A stretch of DNA of 43,599 bases from Halopseudomonas pachastrellae (GTDB taxonomy: Bacteria; Pseudomonadota; Gammaproteobacteria; Pseudomonadales; Pseudomonadaceae). Shown here in pieces: positions 12,793-23,785 of the stretch (its first letter is position 1; the number at the start of each line of letters is the position of its first letter). A model generated the notes under the pieces. The model was not told the DNA's origin. It saw only the letters and a list, made by a program, of their open reading frames with translations, and searched no databases. The position numbers and the translations under genes were made by a program. The DNA is taken from NCBI RefSeq assembly GCF_900114765.1, contig NZ_FOUD01000026.1, forward strand, positions 1-43,599, read 5' to 3'.

Positions 12793-14142
12793 GTGTCACT
12801 GATTACCACGGACAAGAAACGGATCATCGTCGGGCTCGGCAGTAGCGGGCTCTCGGTCGCCCGTTATCTGGCGGGCCAGGGCCTGTCCTTTGCCGTGGCC
12901 GACACCCGTGAAAACCCGCCCGGGCTGGAAAAGCTGAAGCGTTTTGCCCCCATGGCTGATCTGTACCTCGGCGAGCTGGATGAGGCGCTGCTGTGTGCTG
13001 CCGACGAACTGATTGTCAGCCCTGGCGTGGCGCTGGCAACGCCTGCACTGCAGACCGCCGCCAAGGCAGGCGTCAGCATCGTGGGTGATATCGAACTCTT
13101 TGCCCGTGTTGCCAAAGCGCCGATCGTGGCGATCACCGGCTCCAACGCAAAGAGCACCGTGACCACGCTGGTCGGCGAGATGGCCGCTGCAGCCGGCGTC
13201 AAGGTGGCGGTGGGCGGCAACCTGGGCACGCCTGCGCTGGATCTTTTGGATGAGCAGCCGGAGCTGTACGTGCTGGAGCTGTCGAGCTTTCAGCTGGAGA
13301 CCACGGCTAACCTCAATGCCATGGTCGCCACCGTGCTCAATATCAGTGAAGACCATATGGATCGCTACAGCACGCTGGCTACCTATCACCTGGCCAAGCA
13401 CCGCATCTTCCGCGGCGCGCAGCAGGTTGTGGTGAACCGCGATGACGCGCTGTCGCGTCCGCTGGTGGCAGACGATCTGCCGCGACTGACCTTTGGTCTG
13501 TCGCGTCCTGACTTCAAGGGCTTTGGTCTGATCGAGCAGGCCGGCGAGAGCTGGCTGGCTTATGAATTCAAGGCGCTGATGCCGACCCGCGAGCTGAAAA
13601 TGCGCGGCGCGCACAATCAGTCCAATGCGCTGGCGGCGTTGGCGCTCGGGCAGGCGGCTGGTCTGCCGATGGCTGCGATGCTCGATACGCTGCGCAGCTT
13701 CACCGGCCTGCCGCACCGCTGCCAGTGGGTCGGCAGCCATAACGACGTGGCGTACTTTGATGATTCCAAGGCAACCAACGTGGGCGCTGCGCTGGCGGCG
13801 ATCAACGGCTTTGCTGCGGACATGGACGGCAAGCTGGTGCTGATTGCCGGTGGCGATGGCAAGGGCGCCGACTTTGCGCCGTTGCAGGCTCCTGTTGCCG
13901 CGCACTGCCGTGCGGTGGTGCTGCTTGGCCGTGACGCTGACCGGTTGAGCGCCGCGCTGGGCGATGCGGTGGTGCAACGCCGTGTCGGCTCAATCGAAGA
14001 CGCCGTCAGCGTGGCCGCTGAACTGGCAGAAGCCGGCGATCTGGTGCTGCTGTCGCCCGCCTGCGCCAGCCTGGACATGTTCCGCAACTTTGAAGAACGG
14101 GGCCGGCTGTTTGCCGACGCGGTCGGGAGGCTGGGCGCATGA
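12793..14142 (+). CDS. murD: UDP-MurNAc-L-alanine:D-glutamate ligase MurD
   Basis: 449-aa Mur ligase. It has an N-terminal Rossmann-like UDP-binding domain (IIVGLGSSGLSVARYLAGQG), a central ATPase domain with P-loop ITGSNAKSTVTTLVGEM (about 113-129), then LELSSFQLETT, NISEDHMDRY and RCQWV. The C-terminal domain contains DDSKATNVGAALAAI and LIAGGDGKGADF. It adds D-Glu to UDP-MurNAc-L-Ala. The P-loop has Ala (NAKST) where E. coli has Gly (NGKST); the catalytic Lys is kept. Start is GTG with AAGGAGCAG ending about 4 nt upstream. Ten bases separate it from mraY, and it overlaps ftsW by 4 nt. Confidence 0.95.
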   Translation: MSLITTDKKRIIVGLGSSGLSVARYLAGQGLSFAVADTRENPPGLEKLKRFAPMADLYLGELDEALLCAADELIVSPGVALATPALQTAAKAGVSIVGDIELFARVAKAPIVAITGSNAKSTVTTLVGEMAAAAGVKVAVGGNLGTPALDLLDEQPELYVLELSSFQLETTANLNAMVATVLNISEDHMDRYSTLATYHLAKHRIFRGAQQVVVNRDDALSRPLVADDLPRLTFGLSRPDFKGFGLIEQAGESWLAYEFKALMPTRELKMRGAHNQSNALAALALGQAAGLPMAAMLDTLRSFTGLPHRCQWVGSHNDVAYFDDSKATNVGAALAAINGFAADMDGKLVLIAGGDGKGADFAPLQAPVAAHCRAVVLLGRDADRLSAALGDAVVQRRVGSIEDAVSVAAELAEAGDLVLLSPACASLDMFRNFEERGRLFADAVGRLGA

Positions 14143-15317
14143 ACCTGTCTCTGAACCTGCGTGAGGCCGCTGCTCCGCTGTTTGGCGCGCGCCGCTTTGA
14201 TATGGACCTGCCGCTACTGGTGGGGGCCTTTGGGCTGCTGGCGCTCGGGCTGGTGATGGTGACTTCCGCCTCGATGGAAGTCGCAGCCGGTCGCCTTGGC
14301 AGCCCGCTGTACTACATGAACCGTCAGATCGTTTATCTGCTGGTTGGCCTGGGCGCGCTGGCGGTGACCTTGTCGGTGCCGGTGGCTGTGTGGGAGCGTT
14401 TCCGCTTCCTGCTGCTGTTCCTCGGCTTTGCCTTGCTGGTGGCGGTACTCATCCCGGGCATTGGGCGTGAGGTGAACGGTAGCTGGCGCTGGATTGGTGT
14501 CGGCCCGATCAACATTCAGCCCTCGGAATTGGCCAAGCTGTTTGCCGTGGTCTTTCTGGCCGGTTACCTGGTGCATCGCCAGGATGAGGTCAAAGAGGCC
14601 TGGTTCGGCTTTATCAAACCCTTCATGGTGCTTGGGCCCATGGCCTGCCTACTGATTGTCGAGCCGGACTTTGGTGCCACTGTGGTGCTGCTGGGCGCGG
14701 CCACCGGGATGCTGTTCCTGGGCGGCGTCGGGCTGTTCCGCTTCCTGCTGCTATTCGGCTCGCTTGGCGCGCTCGCTGCGCTGGCCGTCTGGGCCGAACC
14801 CTACCGTCTGCAGCGCCTGACCGGTTTCCTCGACCCGTGGCAAGACCCGTACGGCACCGGTTACCAGCTGACCCAGGCGCTGATCGCCTTTGGCCGTGGC
14901 GAGTGGTTTGGCGTTGGTCTGGGCAACAGCATTCAGAAGCAATTCTATCTGCCCGAGGCGCACACCGACTTTGTGTTTGCCGTGCTGGCCGAGGAGCTGG
15001 GCATGATCGGTGCGCTGGCAGCCTTTGCCCTGCTGATCTTTGTTGCGGTACGTGGCCTGTACGTGGGTCTGGCTGCCGAGCGCGAGGGCATGCTGTTCCA
15101 CGCCTATCTGGCTTACGGCCTGGCAATCATGTGGTGTGGCCAGATTCTGATCAACGTGGGGGTCAACATCGGCCTGCTGCCAACCAAGGGGCTGACGCTG
15201 CCGTTCCTCAGTTATGGCGGTAGCTCGCTGGTGGTCTGCTGCATCTGTCTCGGTCTGTTGCTGCGCATCGACTGGGAGCGCCGTCAACCGCGCCAGGAGG
15301 CCAGCAATGAGCAATAA
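14139..15317 (+). CDS. ftsW: Septal peptidoglycan glycosyltransferase FtsW
   Basis: 392-aa SEDS-family membrane protein with about ten membrane segments. Family motifs are GSWRWIGVGPINIQPSELAKL (about 108-128), LEPDFG-like IVEPDFGATVV, GTGYQLTQALIAFGRGEWFGVGLG and the extracellular loop LPEAHTDFVFAVLAEELG. The Asp in that loop corresponds to the essential SEDS Asp. The C-terminal signature is LTLPFLSYGGSSL. It polymerises lipid II at the septum together with FtsI. It overlaps murD by 4 nt and murG by 11 nt. Confidence 0.95.
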   Translation: MNLSLNLREAAAPLFGARRFDMDLPLLVGAFGLLALGLVMVTSASMEVAAGRLGSPLYYMNRQIVYLLVGLGALAVTLSVPVAVWERFRFLLLFLGFALLVAVLIPGIGREVNGSWRWIGVGPINIQPSELAKLFAVVFLAGYLVHRQDEVKEAWFGFIKPFMVLGPMACLLIVEPDFGATVVLLGAATGMLFLGGVGLFRFLLLFGSLGALAALAVWAEPYRLQRLTGFLDPWQDPYGTGYQLTQALIAFGRGEWFGVGLGNSIQKQFYLPEAHTDFVFAVLAEELGMIGALAAFALLIFVAVRGLYVGLAAEREGMLFHAYLAYGLAIMWCGQILINVGVNIGLLPTKGLTLPFLSYGGSSLVVCCICLGLLLRIDWERRQPRQEASNEQ

Positions 15318-16369
15318 GGTACTGGTAATGGCCGGCGGCACCGGTGGACATGTCTTCCCGGCACTGGCTTGCGCGCGTCTGCTCAAGGAGCAGGGCTATG
15401 AGGTGCATTGGCTGGGTACCCGACGCGGTATCGAAGTGGACCTGGTACCCCAGGCTGGCTTCCCGATCCATTACATCGACATTCAGGGGCTGCGCGGCAA
15501 GGGCAAGCTGGATCTGCTGAAAGCGCCGTTCCGCATCCTGCGCGCGCTGGGGCAGTCGCTGAAGCTGCTGAAACAGCTGAAGCCCATCTGCGTACTGGGC
15601 GCTGGTGGCTACGCCACCGGGCCGGGTGGTCTGGCTGCCTGGCTGCGCCGTATCCCGCTGGTGATCCACGAGCAGAACGCCGTGGTCGGCACCGCTAATC
15701 GCTTGTTGGCGCGTCTGGCCAAACGTCGCTGTGAAGGCTTTGCCGGCAGTTTTGCCGAAGGCGCAGACCGCCGCAGCACCGGCAACCCGGTGCGTGAGGA
15801 TATCTTTGCCACGCCAGCGCTGAGCTGGGACGGCAGCCGTCCTCTGCGCCTGCTGGTACTGGGTGGCAGCCTCGGCGCCATGCCGCTGAACAAGCTACTG
15901 CCGGCGGCGCTGGCCAAGATTGATCCCGCGCAGCGGCCGCAGGTGGTGCACCAGTGCGGCAAGCAGCATCTGCTGCTGGCGCGCGAAGCCTATGAGCAGG
16001 CCGGTGTGCGCGCCGAGGTTGAAGCCTTTATCGCCGACATGGCTGGTGCCTACGCCTGGGCTGATCTTGTGATCTGCCGAGCCGGTGCCCTGACGGTATG
16101 CGAGCTGGCCGCGGCTGGCCGGCCTTCGCTGCTGGTGCCGCTGCCGCACGCTATTGACGATCACCAGACCGCCAACGCCCGTTACCTGGCTGACCGCGGC
16201 GCCGCTGTGCTGATGCCCCAGAAAGAGCTCGATGCCGAGCAATTGGCCAATACCCTGACGACTTACATGAATAACCCGGAGCAGCTGCAACAGATGGCCC
16301 AACGAGCCCGTGAACAAGCCACCCCCAACGCCACCGCCGACGTCGTGCGTGCTTGCCTGGAGGTTGCCC

Positions 16370-16380
<11 letters not shown>
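15307..16380 (+). CDS. murG: Lipid II synthase MurG (UDP-GlcNAc transferase)
   Basis: 357-aa GT-B glycosyltransferase with two Rossmann domains. The glycine-rich N-terminal loop [15 protein letters not shown] (residues 7-21) binds lipid I. The linker and domain contacts include [31 protein letters not shown] and [13 protein letters not shown]. The UDP-GlcNAc site lies in [36 protein letters not shown]. It attaches GlcNAc to lipid I on the inner membrane face. The ATG at 15307 is inside the ftsW end (11-nt overlap). The stop overlaps murC by 11 nt, so this stretch is tightly coupled. Confidence 0.95.
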
Positions 16381-18738
<2,358 letters not shown>

Positions 18739-18749
18739 TGGATAACTGA

Positions 18750-19610
18750 ATGCAGGCTATTCGCGATACACGCAGTGCACCGCCGCCGCCTCGCCGTAAG
18801 GCAGGCAGCCGTGGCGCCGTGCGCGTGCAGCCGGCGCAGCCACGGCAAATGCCGCGCCTGCGTCTGCCGAGCGCGGGCCTGCAGGGTATCGGGCGGCGTT
18901 TGCAGCAACTGCTGTGGCCGCTGCTGCTGGTGGCCCTGGGTATGGGCCTGTACGAGCTGGGCAGCCGCCTGATGCCCTTGGCTGATCGCCCTATCGCGCT
19001 GATCAGCGTTGAGGGCGACCTGCAATACATTGATGGCGATGCGGTGCAGGGGGTGATTGAACCCTATCTGCAAGACAGCTTCCTGGGCATCGATCTGGAC
19101 GGTCTGCACACCGACCTGCAGGCCATGCCCTGGGTCGCTCAGGCGTCAGTGCGCCGGGTCTGGCCGGATCGTCTGGTTATTCAACTGGATGAGCAACTGC
19201 CGGTTGCTCGCTGGGGCGACAGCGCGCTGCTCAACAACGAGGGCAAGGCATTCATGCCGCAGAACATCGGCAGCTTCAGCGAGCTGCCGCGCTTGAGCGG
19301 GCCCGAGCGCGCCAAGCGCAAGGTCATGCGCCAGTACCAGCAGTTCAGTGGCCTGCTGCGCCCGCAGGGCATGGTGGTGAGCAGCCTGGAGTTGCGCGAC
19401 CGCGGCAGCTGGTTCCTGACCACCGAGGACGGCATGCAGTTGCTGCTCGGTCGCGACAATCTGGTGGAAAAGATGCAGCGGTTCATGACCGTCGAGCAGC
19501 TGATGCTGTCCGACCGTCGTGACCTGATCGCGCGGGTTGACCTGCGCTACAGCAACGGTATGGCCGTGGCCTGGCGAGAAGCCGCCACGGCGGAAACAGC
19601 GGGGGAGTAA
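18750..19610 (+). CDS. ftsQ: Cell division protein FtsQ
   Basis: 286-aa bitopic protein: a basic Pro/Arg-rich cytoplasmic N-terminus (1-50), one membrane segment (about 52-70, LLWPLLLVALGMGLYELG), a POTRA domain (about 78-150; ISVEGDLQYIDGDAVQGVI, PWVAQASVRRVWPDRLVIQL) and a beta domain ending in RVDLRYSNGMAVAWRE. It binds FtsL and FtsB and controls FtsW-FtsI. An 11-nt gap follows ddlB, and no strong Shine-Dalgarno sequence is seen before the ATG, so expression may rely on coupling or be kept low. ftsA starts 9 nt downstream behind a good GGGAG. Confidence 0.92.
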   Translation: MQAIRDTRSAPPPPRRKAGSRGAVRVQPAQPRQMPRLRLPSAGLQGIGRRLQQLLWPLLLVALGMGLYELGSRLMPLADRPIALISVEGDLQYIDGDAVQGVIEPYLQDSFLGIDLDGLHTDLQAMPWVAQASVRRVWPDRLVIQLDEQLPVARWGDSALLNNEGKAFMPQNIGSFSELPRLSGPERAKRKVMRQYQQFSGLLRPQGMVVSSLELRDRGSWFLTTEDGMQLLLGRDNLVEKMQRFMTVEQLMLSDRRDLIARVDLRYSNGMAVAWREAATAETAGE

Positions 19611-19619
19611 CGGGAGATT

Positions 19620-20852
19620 ATGGCAAGCAAGCAGGGCAGCAGAATGATTGTGGGCCTGGACATCGGCACCTCCAAGGTGGTCGCGCTGGTCGGTGAGATC
19701 GGCTCGGACGGCGAGCTGGAGATCGTCGGTATCGGCTCGCATCCCTCGCGCGGACTCAAGAAAGGCGTGGTGGTGAACATCGAGTCGACCGTGCAGTCGA
19801 TTCAGCGCGCCATCGAGGAAGCCGAGCTGATGGCCGGCTGCCAGATTCACTCGGTCTACGCCGGTATCGCCGGTAACCACATCCGCAGCCTCAACTCCAA
19901 CGGCATTGTTGCGATCCGCGACCGTGAAGTGGTGCAGGCCGATATCGAACGCGTATTGGATGCAGGTCAGGCGGTCGCCATTCCGGCGGACCAGAAGGTG
20001 CTGCACATCCTGCCGCAGGAATACGTCATCGATAACCAGGAGGGCGTACGCGAGCCACTGGGCATGTCGGGCGTGCGTCTGGAAGCCAAGGTGCACCTGG
20101 TGACCTGCGCGCTGAACGCGGTGCAGAACATTGAAAAGTGCATCCGCCGCTGCGGCCTGGAAGTCGAAGACGTGATCCTGGAGCAACTGGCCTCCAGCTA
20201 CGCGGTGCTGACCGAGGACGAGAAAGAGCTGGGCGTCTGCTTGGTAGATGTTGGTGGCGGCACCACTGACATCGCGATCTTTACCGAAGGGGCGATTCGC
20301 CACACTGCGGTGATTCCGATCGCCGGTGATCAGGTCACCAACGACATCGCCATGGCGCTGCGTACGCCGACCCAGTACGCCGAAGAAATCAAGATTCGCT
20401 ACGCCTGCGCGCTGGCCAAGCTGGCCGGCCCGGAGGAAACCATCAAGGTGCCCAGTGTGGGCGAGCGCCCGCCGCGCGACCTGTCGCGTCAAGCGCTGGC
20501 GGAGGTGGTCGAGCCGCGCTACGACGAGCTGTTCACGCTGATTCAGGCAGAGCTGCGTCGGTCCGGCTTTGAAGACATGATCCCGGCCGGCATCGTGCTG
20601 ACCGGTGGCACCGCGAAGATGGAAGGGGCCATTGAGCTGGCCGAAGAGATTTTCCACATGCCGGTTCGCCTTGGTATGCCCCAGGAGTTCAAGGGGCTGA
20701 CCGATGTGGTCCGCAACCCGATTTACGCCACCGGTGTGGGCCTGCTGCATTACGGCATCAAGCACCACGGTGAGCAAAGCTCTCAGCCAACTGACAGCAA
20801 CAAGGCGTCAGTGGTCGAGCGTATGAAGAAGTGGTTCCAGGGCAACTTCTAG
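19620..20852 (+). CDS. ftsA: Cell division actin homologue FtsA
   Basis: 410-aa actin-like ATPase that tethers FtsZ to the membrane and recruits later division proteins. It has the phosphate-1 motif VGLDIGTSKVVALVGE, the family-specific 1C domain (about 85-165), phosphate-2 VDVGGGTTDIAIF and the adenosine motif GIVLTGGTAKMEGAIELAEE. It ends in an amphipathic helix for membrane binding (VVERMKKWFQGNF, last 13 residues). ATG has CGGGAGA about 5 nt upstream. An 87-nt spacer with a hairpin separates it from ftsZ. Confidence 0.96.
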   Translation: MASKQGSRMIVGLDIGTSKVVALVGEIGSDGELEIVGIGSHPSRGLKKGVVVNIESTVQSIQRAIEEAELMAGCQIHSVYAGIAGNHIRSLNSNGIVAIRDREVVQADIERVLDAGQAVAIPADQKVLHILPQEYVIDNQEGVREPLGMSGVRLEAKVHLVTCALNAVQNIEKCIRRCGLEVEDVILEQLASSYAVLTEDEKELGVCLVDVGGGTTDIAIFTEGAIRHTAVIPIAGDQVTNDIAMALRTPTQYAEEIKIRYACALAKLAGPEETIKVPSVGERPPRDLSRQALAEVVEPRYDELFTLIQAELRRSGFEDMIPAGIVLTGGTAKMEGAIELAEEIFHMPVRLGMPQEFKGLTDVVRNPIYATGVGLLHYGIKHHGEQSSQPTDSNKASVVERMKKWFQGNF

Positions 20853-20939
20853 TCGCCCGCAGTTATCAGACCCGCCAGAGCGGGCATATGCAGTAAACGA
20901 AACGACAACGAAACAAAGAGTGATTCAAGGAGAAAGGCC

Positions 20940-22106
20940 ATGTTCGAACTTATCGATAATGTTCCCCAGAACGCAGTAATCAAAGTCGTCGGCGTTGGCG
21001 GCGGTGGCGGAAACGCCCTCCAGCACATGGTGGTCAACAACGTGGAAGGCGTTGACTTCATCTGCGCCAATACCGACGCGCAAGCGCTGAAAAACGTCAG
21101 CGCCCGCACTGTCCTGCAACTCGGCTCCGGCGTGACCAAGGGTCTGGGTGCCGGCGCGAATCCGCTGATCGGCCGTGAAGCGGCGATCGAAGACCGCGAG
21201 CGCATTGCAGAAGTCCTGCAAGGCTCCGACATGGTGTTCATTACCGCAGGCATGGGCGGTGGTACCGGTACCGGTGCTGCGCCGATCGTTGCTGAAGTTG
21301 CGCGAGAAATGGGCATCCTAACTGTTGCCGTGGTGACCAAGCCGTTCCCGTTTGAAGGTCGCAAGCGTCTGCAGGTTGCCGAAGAAGGTATCCGCGAGCT
21401 GAGCCAGCACGTTGACTCGCTGATCACCATCCCGAACGAAAAACTGCTCACCGTACTGGGCAAAGATGCCAGCCTGCTGGCTGCTTTCAGCAAAGCCAAC
21501 GACGTGCTGCTGGGCGCGGTACAGGGTATTGCTGACCTGATCATGCGCCCGGGTATGATCAACGTCGACTTTGCCGACGTGAAAACCGTCATGAGCGAAA
21601 TGGGCATGGCAATGATGGGTACCGGCCACGCCAGCGGCCCGAACCGCGCCCGCGAAGCGGCCGAAGCGGCTATCCGCAGCCCGCTGCTCGAAGACGTTAA
21701 CCTGATGGGCGCTCGCGGTATCCTGGTTAACATCACCGCTGGCCCCGACCTGTCGCTGGGTGAGTTCTCCGAAGTGGGTAGCACCGTTGAGGAATTCGCT
21801 TCTGAGTCTGCGACTGTTGTTGTGGGTACCGTTATCGATCCTGAACTGCGTGACGAGCTGCGCGTTACCGTGGTTGCCACTGGTCTGGGCGCACGCGAGA
21901 AGCCGGTCAAGGTTGTCGACAACACCGCTGCTGCTGCACCGACTGCCCGTCAGTCCGACGCTGCTGCACCCAACTATCGTGACCTGGATCGCCCGACCGT
22001 GATGCGTAATCAGCCTGCAACCAGCGCTGCGGCGCACCTGAGCAAGCCGGCAGAAGATCTGGACTACCTGGATATCCCGGCCTTCCTGCGTCGTCAGGCC
22101 GATTGA
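20940..22106 (+). CDS. ftsZ: Cell division tubulin homologue FtsZ
   Basis: 388-aa GTPase that forms the Z ring. It has the N-terminal GVGGGGGNALQHM loop, the tubulin signature GGGTGTG (in ITAGMGGGTGTGAAPIVA, about 103-112) and the T7 region MRPGMINVDFADVKTVM supplying the catalytic Asp pair. A variable Ala/Pro-rich linker (about 318-370) leads to the C-terminal peptide DYLDIPAFLRRQAD, which binds FtsA, ZipA and MinC. A strong Shine-Dalgarno (AAGGAGAAAGG) precedes the ATG. The 87-nt gap after ftsA holds a hairpin CCCGC-CAGA-GCGGG (20871-20884). The alternative arm GCCCGC at 20855-20860 could pair with the same 3' strand. Confidence 0.97.
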   Translation: MFELIDNVPQNAVIKVVGVGGGGGNALQHMVVNNVEGVDFICANTDAQALKNVSARTVLQLGSGVTKGLGAGANPLIGREAAIEDRERIAEVLQGSDMVFITAGMGGGTGTGAAPIVAEVAREMGILTVAVVTKPFPFEGRKRLQVAEEGIRELSQHVDSLITIPNEKLLTVLGKDASLLAAFSKANDVLLGAVQGIADLIMRPGMINVDFADVKTVMSEMGMAMMGTGHASGPNRAREAAEAAIRSPLLEDVNLMGARGILVNITAGPDLSLGEFSEVGSTVEEFASESATVVVGTVIDPELRDELRVTVVATGLGAREKPVKVVDNTAAAAPTARQSDAAAPNYRDLDRPTVMRNQPATSAAAHLSKPAEDLDYLDIPAFLRRQAD

Positions 22107-22157
22107 TCTAGTTAATCGGAGGCATAGGGGTAATTGGTATTCATCAAAAGCGGTCTT

Positions 22158-22166
22158 TGCTATGAT
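22158..22166 (+). promoter_or_regulatory. Extended -10 promoter candidate for lpxC
   Basis: TGCTATGAT (extended -10: TG-N-TATGAT, with TATGAT at 22161-22166), about 40 nt upstream of the lpxC start in the 107-nt ftsZ-lpxC gap. No good -35 is present at the proper distance, which is compatible with an extended -10 element. It would give lpxC a transcript independent of ftsZ. Confidence 0.5.
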
Positions 22167-22213
22167 GCACGCCAATTTATTGAGGGTTTTTCGCAACCAG
22201 AGCGGAAGCAAAC

Positions 22214-23125
22214 ATGATCAGACAACGCACACTGAAGAACGTCATCCGGGCAACCGGTGTAGGTCTGCATTCGGGTGAGAAGGTATATCTCACCCTGAAG
22301 CCGGCACCGATTGACACGGGTATCGTGTTCCGTCGCGTGGATCTCGACCCTGTGGTCGAGGTCCCTGCCCGAGCCGAGTGCGTGGGCGAGACGACCATGT
22401 CCACCACCCTGATCAAGGATGGTGCCAAGGTCGATACCGTCGAGCATCTGCTGTCTGCCATGGCCGGTCTGGGGATCGATAACGCCTATGTCGAGTTGAG
22501 CGCGCCGGAAGTCCCGATCATGGACGGCAGTGCCGGTCCCTTCGTATTCCTGATTCAGTCGGCAGGTATTGCCGAGCAGGATGCAGCCAAGCAGTTCATC
22601 CGCATCAAGCGGGAAGTGACTGTCGAGGAGGACGGCAAAACCGCGACCTTCGTGCCTTTCGAGGGCTTCAAGGTCAGCTTCGGGATTGATTTCGACCACC
22701 CTGTGTTCCGTGGTCGTAGCCAGTACGCCAGCGTCGACTTCTCCAGTACCTCCTTTGTTAAGGAAGTCAGCCGGGCACGCACCTTTGGCTTCATGCGCGA
22801 TATCGAGTACCTGCGTTCACAGAACCTGGCGCTCGGCGGCAGCGTTGACAACGCCATTGTCGTTGACGAATACCGCGTGCTGAATGAAGACGGTCTGCGC
22901 TACGAAGACGAGTTTGTGAAGCACAAGATCCTGGATGCCATTGGTGACCTGTACTTGCTGGGCAAAAGCCTGGTTGGCGAGTTCCGTGGTTACAAGTCCG
23001 GTCATGCGCTGAACAACAAGCTGCTGCGCGCGCTGCTGGCTAATCAGGATGCATGGGAGCTGGTGACCTTCGATGACGCAGGCACCGCACCAATTTCCTT
23101 CATGCGTCCGGCCACTGCTGTATGA
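22214..23125 (+). CDS. lpxC: UDP-3-O-acyl-GlcNAc deacetylase LpxC
   Basis: 303-aa zinc amidase catalysing the committed step of lipid A synthesis in the cytoplasm. All zinc ligands are present: H78 (TVEHLLSA), H237 and D241 (HKILDAIGD). The catalytic H264 ([11 protein letters not shown]) and E77 are also present. Start [22 protein letters not shown] is the conserved N-terminus; AGCGGAAG precedes the ATG. It is the last gene of the dcw block, followed by a strong terminator at 23168. In E. coli, LpxC amount is set by FtsH proteolysis; nothing in the sequence here decides that. Confidence 0.97.
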   Translation: MIRQRTLKNVIRATGVGLHSGEKVYLTLKPAPIDTGIVFRRVDLDPVVEVPARAECVGETTMSTTLIKDGAKVDTVEHLLSAMAGLGIDNAYVELSAPEVPIMDGSAGPFVFLIQSAGIAEQDAAKQFIRIKREVTVEEDGKTATFVPFEGFKVSFGIDFDHPVFRGRSQYASVDFSSTSFVKEVSRARTFGFMRDIEYLRSQNLALGGSVDNAIVVDEYRVLNEDGLRYEDEFVKHKILDAIGDLYLLGKSLVGEFRGYKSGHALNNKLLRALLANQDAWELVTFDDAGTAPISFMRPATAV

Positions 23126-23167
23126 GGGCCTGAGCCCACACCTTTCTCGTTTCGTTGTACTTTGTTT

Positions 23168-23198
23168 CGGCCACCCTCGGGTGGCCGTTTTCTTTTTT
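23168..23198 (+). terminator. Intrinsic terminator after lpxC
   Basis: Stem CGGCCACCC / GGGTGGCCG (perfect apart from a shared 2-3 nt loop) at 23168-23187, followed by TTTTCTTTTTT. A textbook Rho-independent terminator closing the dcw-lpxC transcription unit. It lies between convergent lpxC and dciA. Confidence 0.85.
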
Positions 23199-23242
23199 GG
23201 TGGGCAGGGAACTTTATGGTGGCTTGGGTGTCCCTGTGTGCC

Positions 23243-23707
23243 TCAGGACTGTCCCTGGCCATCGTCGTGGTGACGAGCCAGGCGTTGCAGGGCGGCTTTC
23301 AAGCCCGGGTCTTCCACGTAGTCAGCGGTTTCTCGCAGACTGGCACTGGCTACCTGTGAGCGCGGCATAATGCGAACCGGTGGTTCTTTTTTGACCAGTG
23401 GTGGTTGTACCTTGCAATGAATTTTCGTTAAGGTGGCGAATTCGTTGAACGCCTGTAGCTGGCGAATCAGCCGTTTTTGCTGATAGCGCAGTCTGGTTGC
23501 CCAATGGCTGCTGCTGACCACCAGGCGCAACGTGCCGCTATCCAAAGCCGCAACATGACAATGTGGGCGAGCTGCCGGTTCCAGTCTGGACTCCAGTAGC
23601 GCCTGCAATCGCTCAATTTGACGGGATTTTTCCAGCAGCGCCTTTAGCGTGCTGTTGGTGCGTAACAGGTCGGTTGGTCGACGTGCATCCAGTGGACGGA
23701 ATGCCAT
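23243..23707 (-). CDS. dciA: DciA-type DUF721 helicase-loading protein
   Basis: 154-aa DUF721 protein. The domain covers the first ~100 residues (ARRPTDLLRTNSTLKALLEKSRQIERLQALLESRLEPAARPHCHVAAL, then LRLVVSSSHWATRLRYQQKRLIRQL), with a flexible C-terminal tail. DciA loads or recruits the replicative helicase DnaB in bacteria lacking DnaC, including Pseudomonas, and its gene there lies between lpxC and the M23 peptidase as here. An ATG 13 codons further upstream (23746) is also in frame. I prefer MAFRPLDARRP because the family motif begins at once. Neither start has a clear Shine-Dalgarno. Convergent with lpxC, divergent from the peptidase gene. Confidence 0.85.
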   Translation of the reverse strand: MAFRPLDARRPTDLLRTNSTLKALLEKSRQIERLQALLESRLEPAARPHCHVAALDSGTLRLVVSSSHWATRLRYQQKRLIRQLQAFNEFATLTKIHCKVQPPLVKKEPPVRIMPRSQVASASLRETADYVEDPGLKAALQRLARHHDDGQGQS

Positions 23708-23785
23708 AGGGGTTGCTGCCAGCCAGAGAAGTGAAGGAGCGGCCATGCTAACAGAAGCGCCGCTACGATTGTTTGGGGTCGTTAT

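Noticed and set aside
19146..20777. 543-codon open frame antisense to ftsQ-ftsA
   Set aside because: His/Gln-rich shadow frame without domains; overlaps two certain genes.
20849..21925. 358-codon open frame antisense to ftsZ
   Set aside because: Ser/Thr/Pro-rich translation typical of antisense GC-biased frames; ftsZ is certain on the plus strand and no ribosome site or family resemblance supports it.
23073..23370. Small open frames between lpxC and dciA
   Set aside because: They run through the lpxC terminator hairpin or the dciA 3' end and lack ribosome sites.
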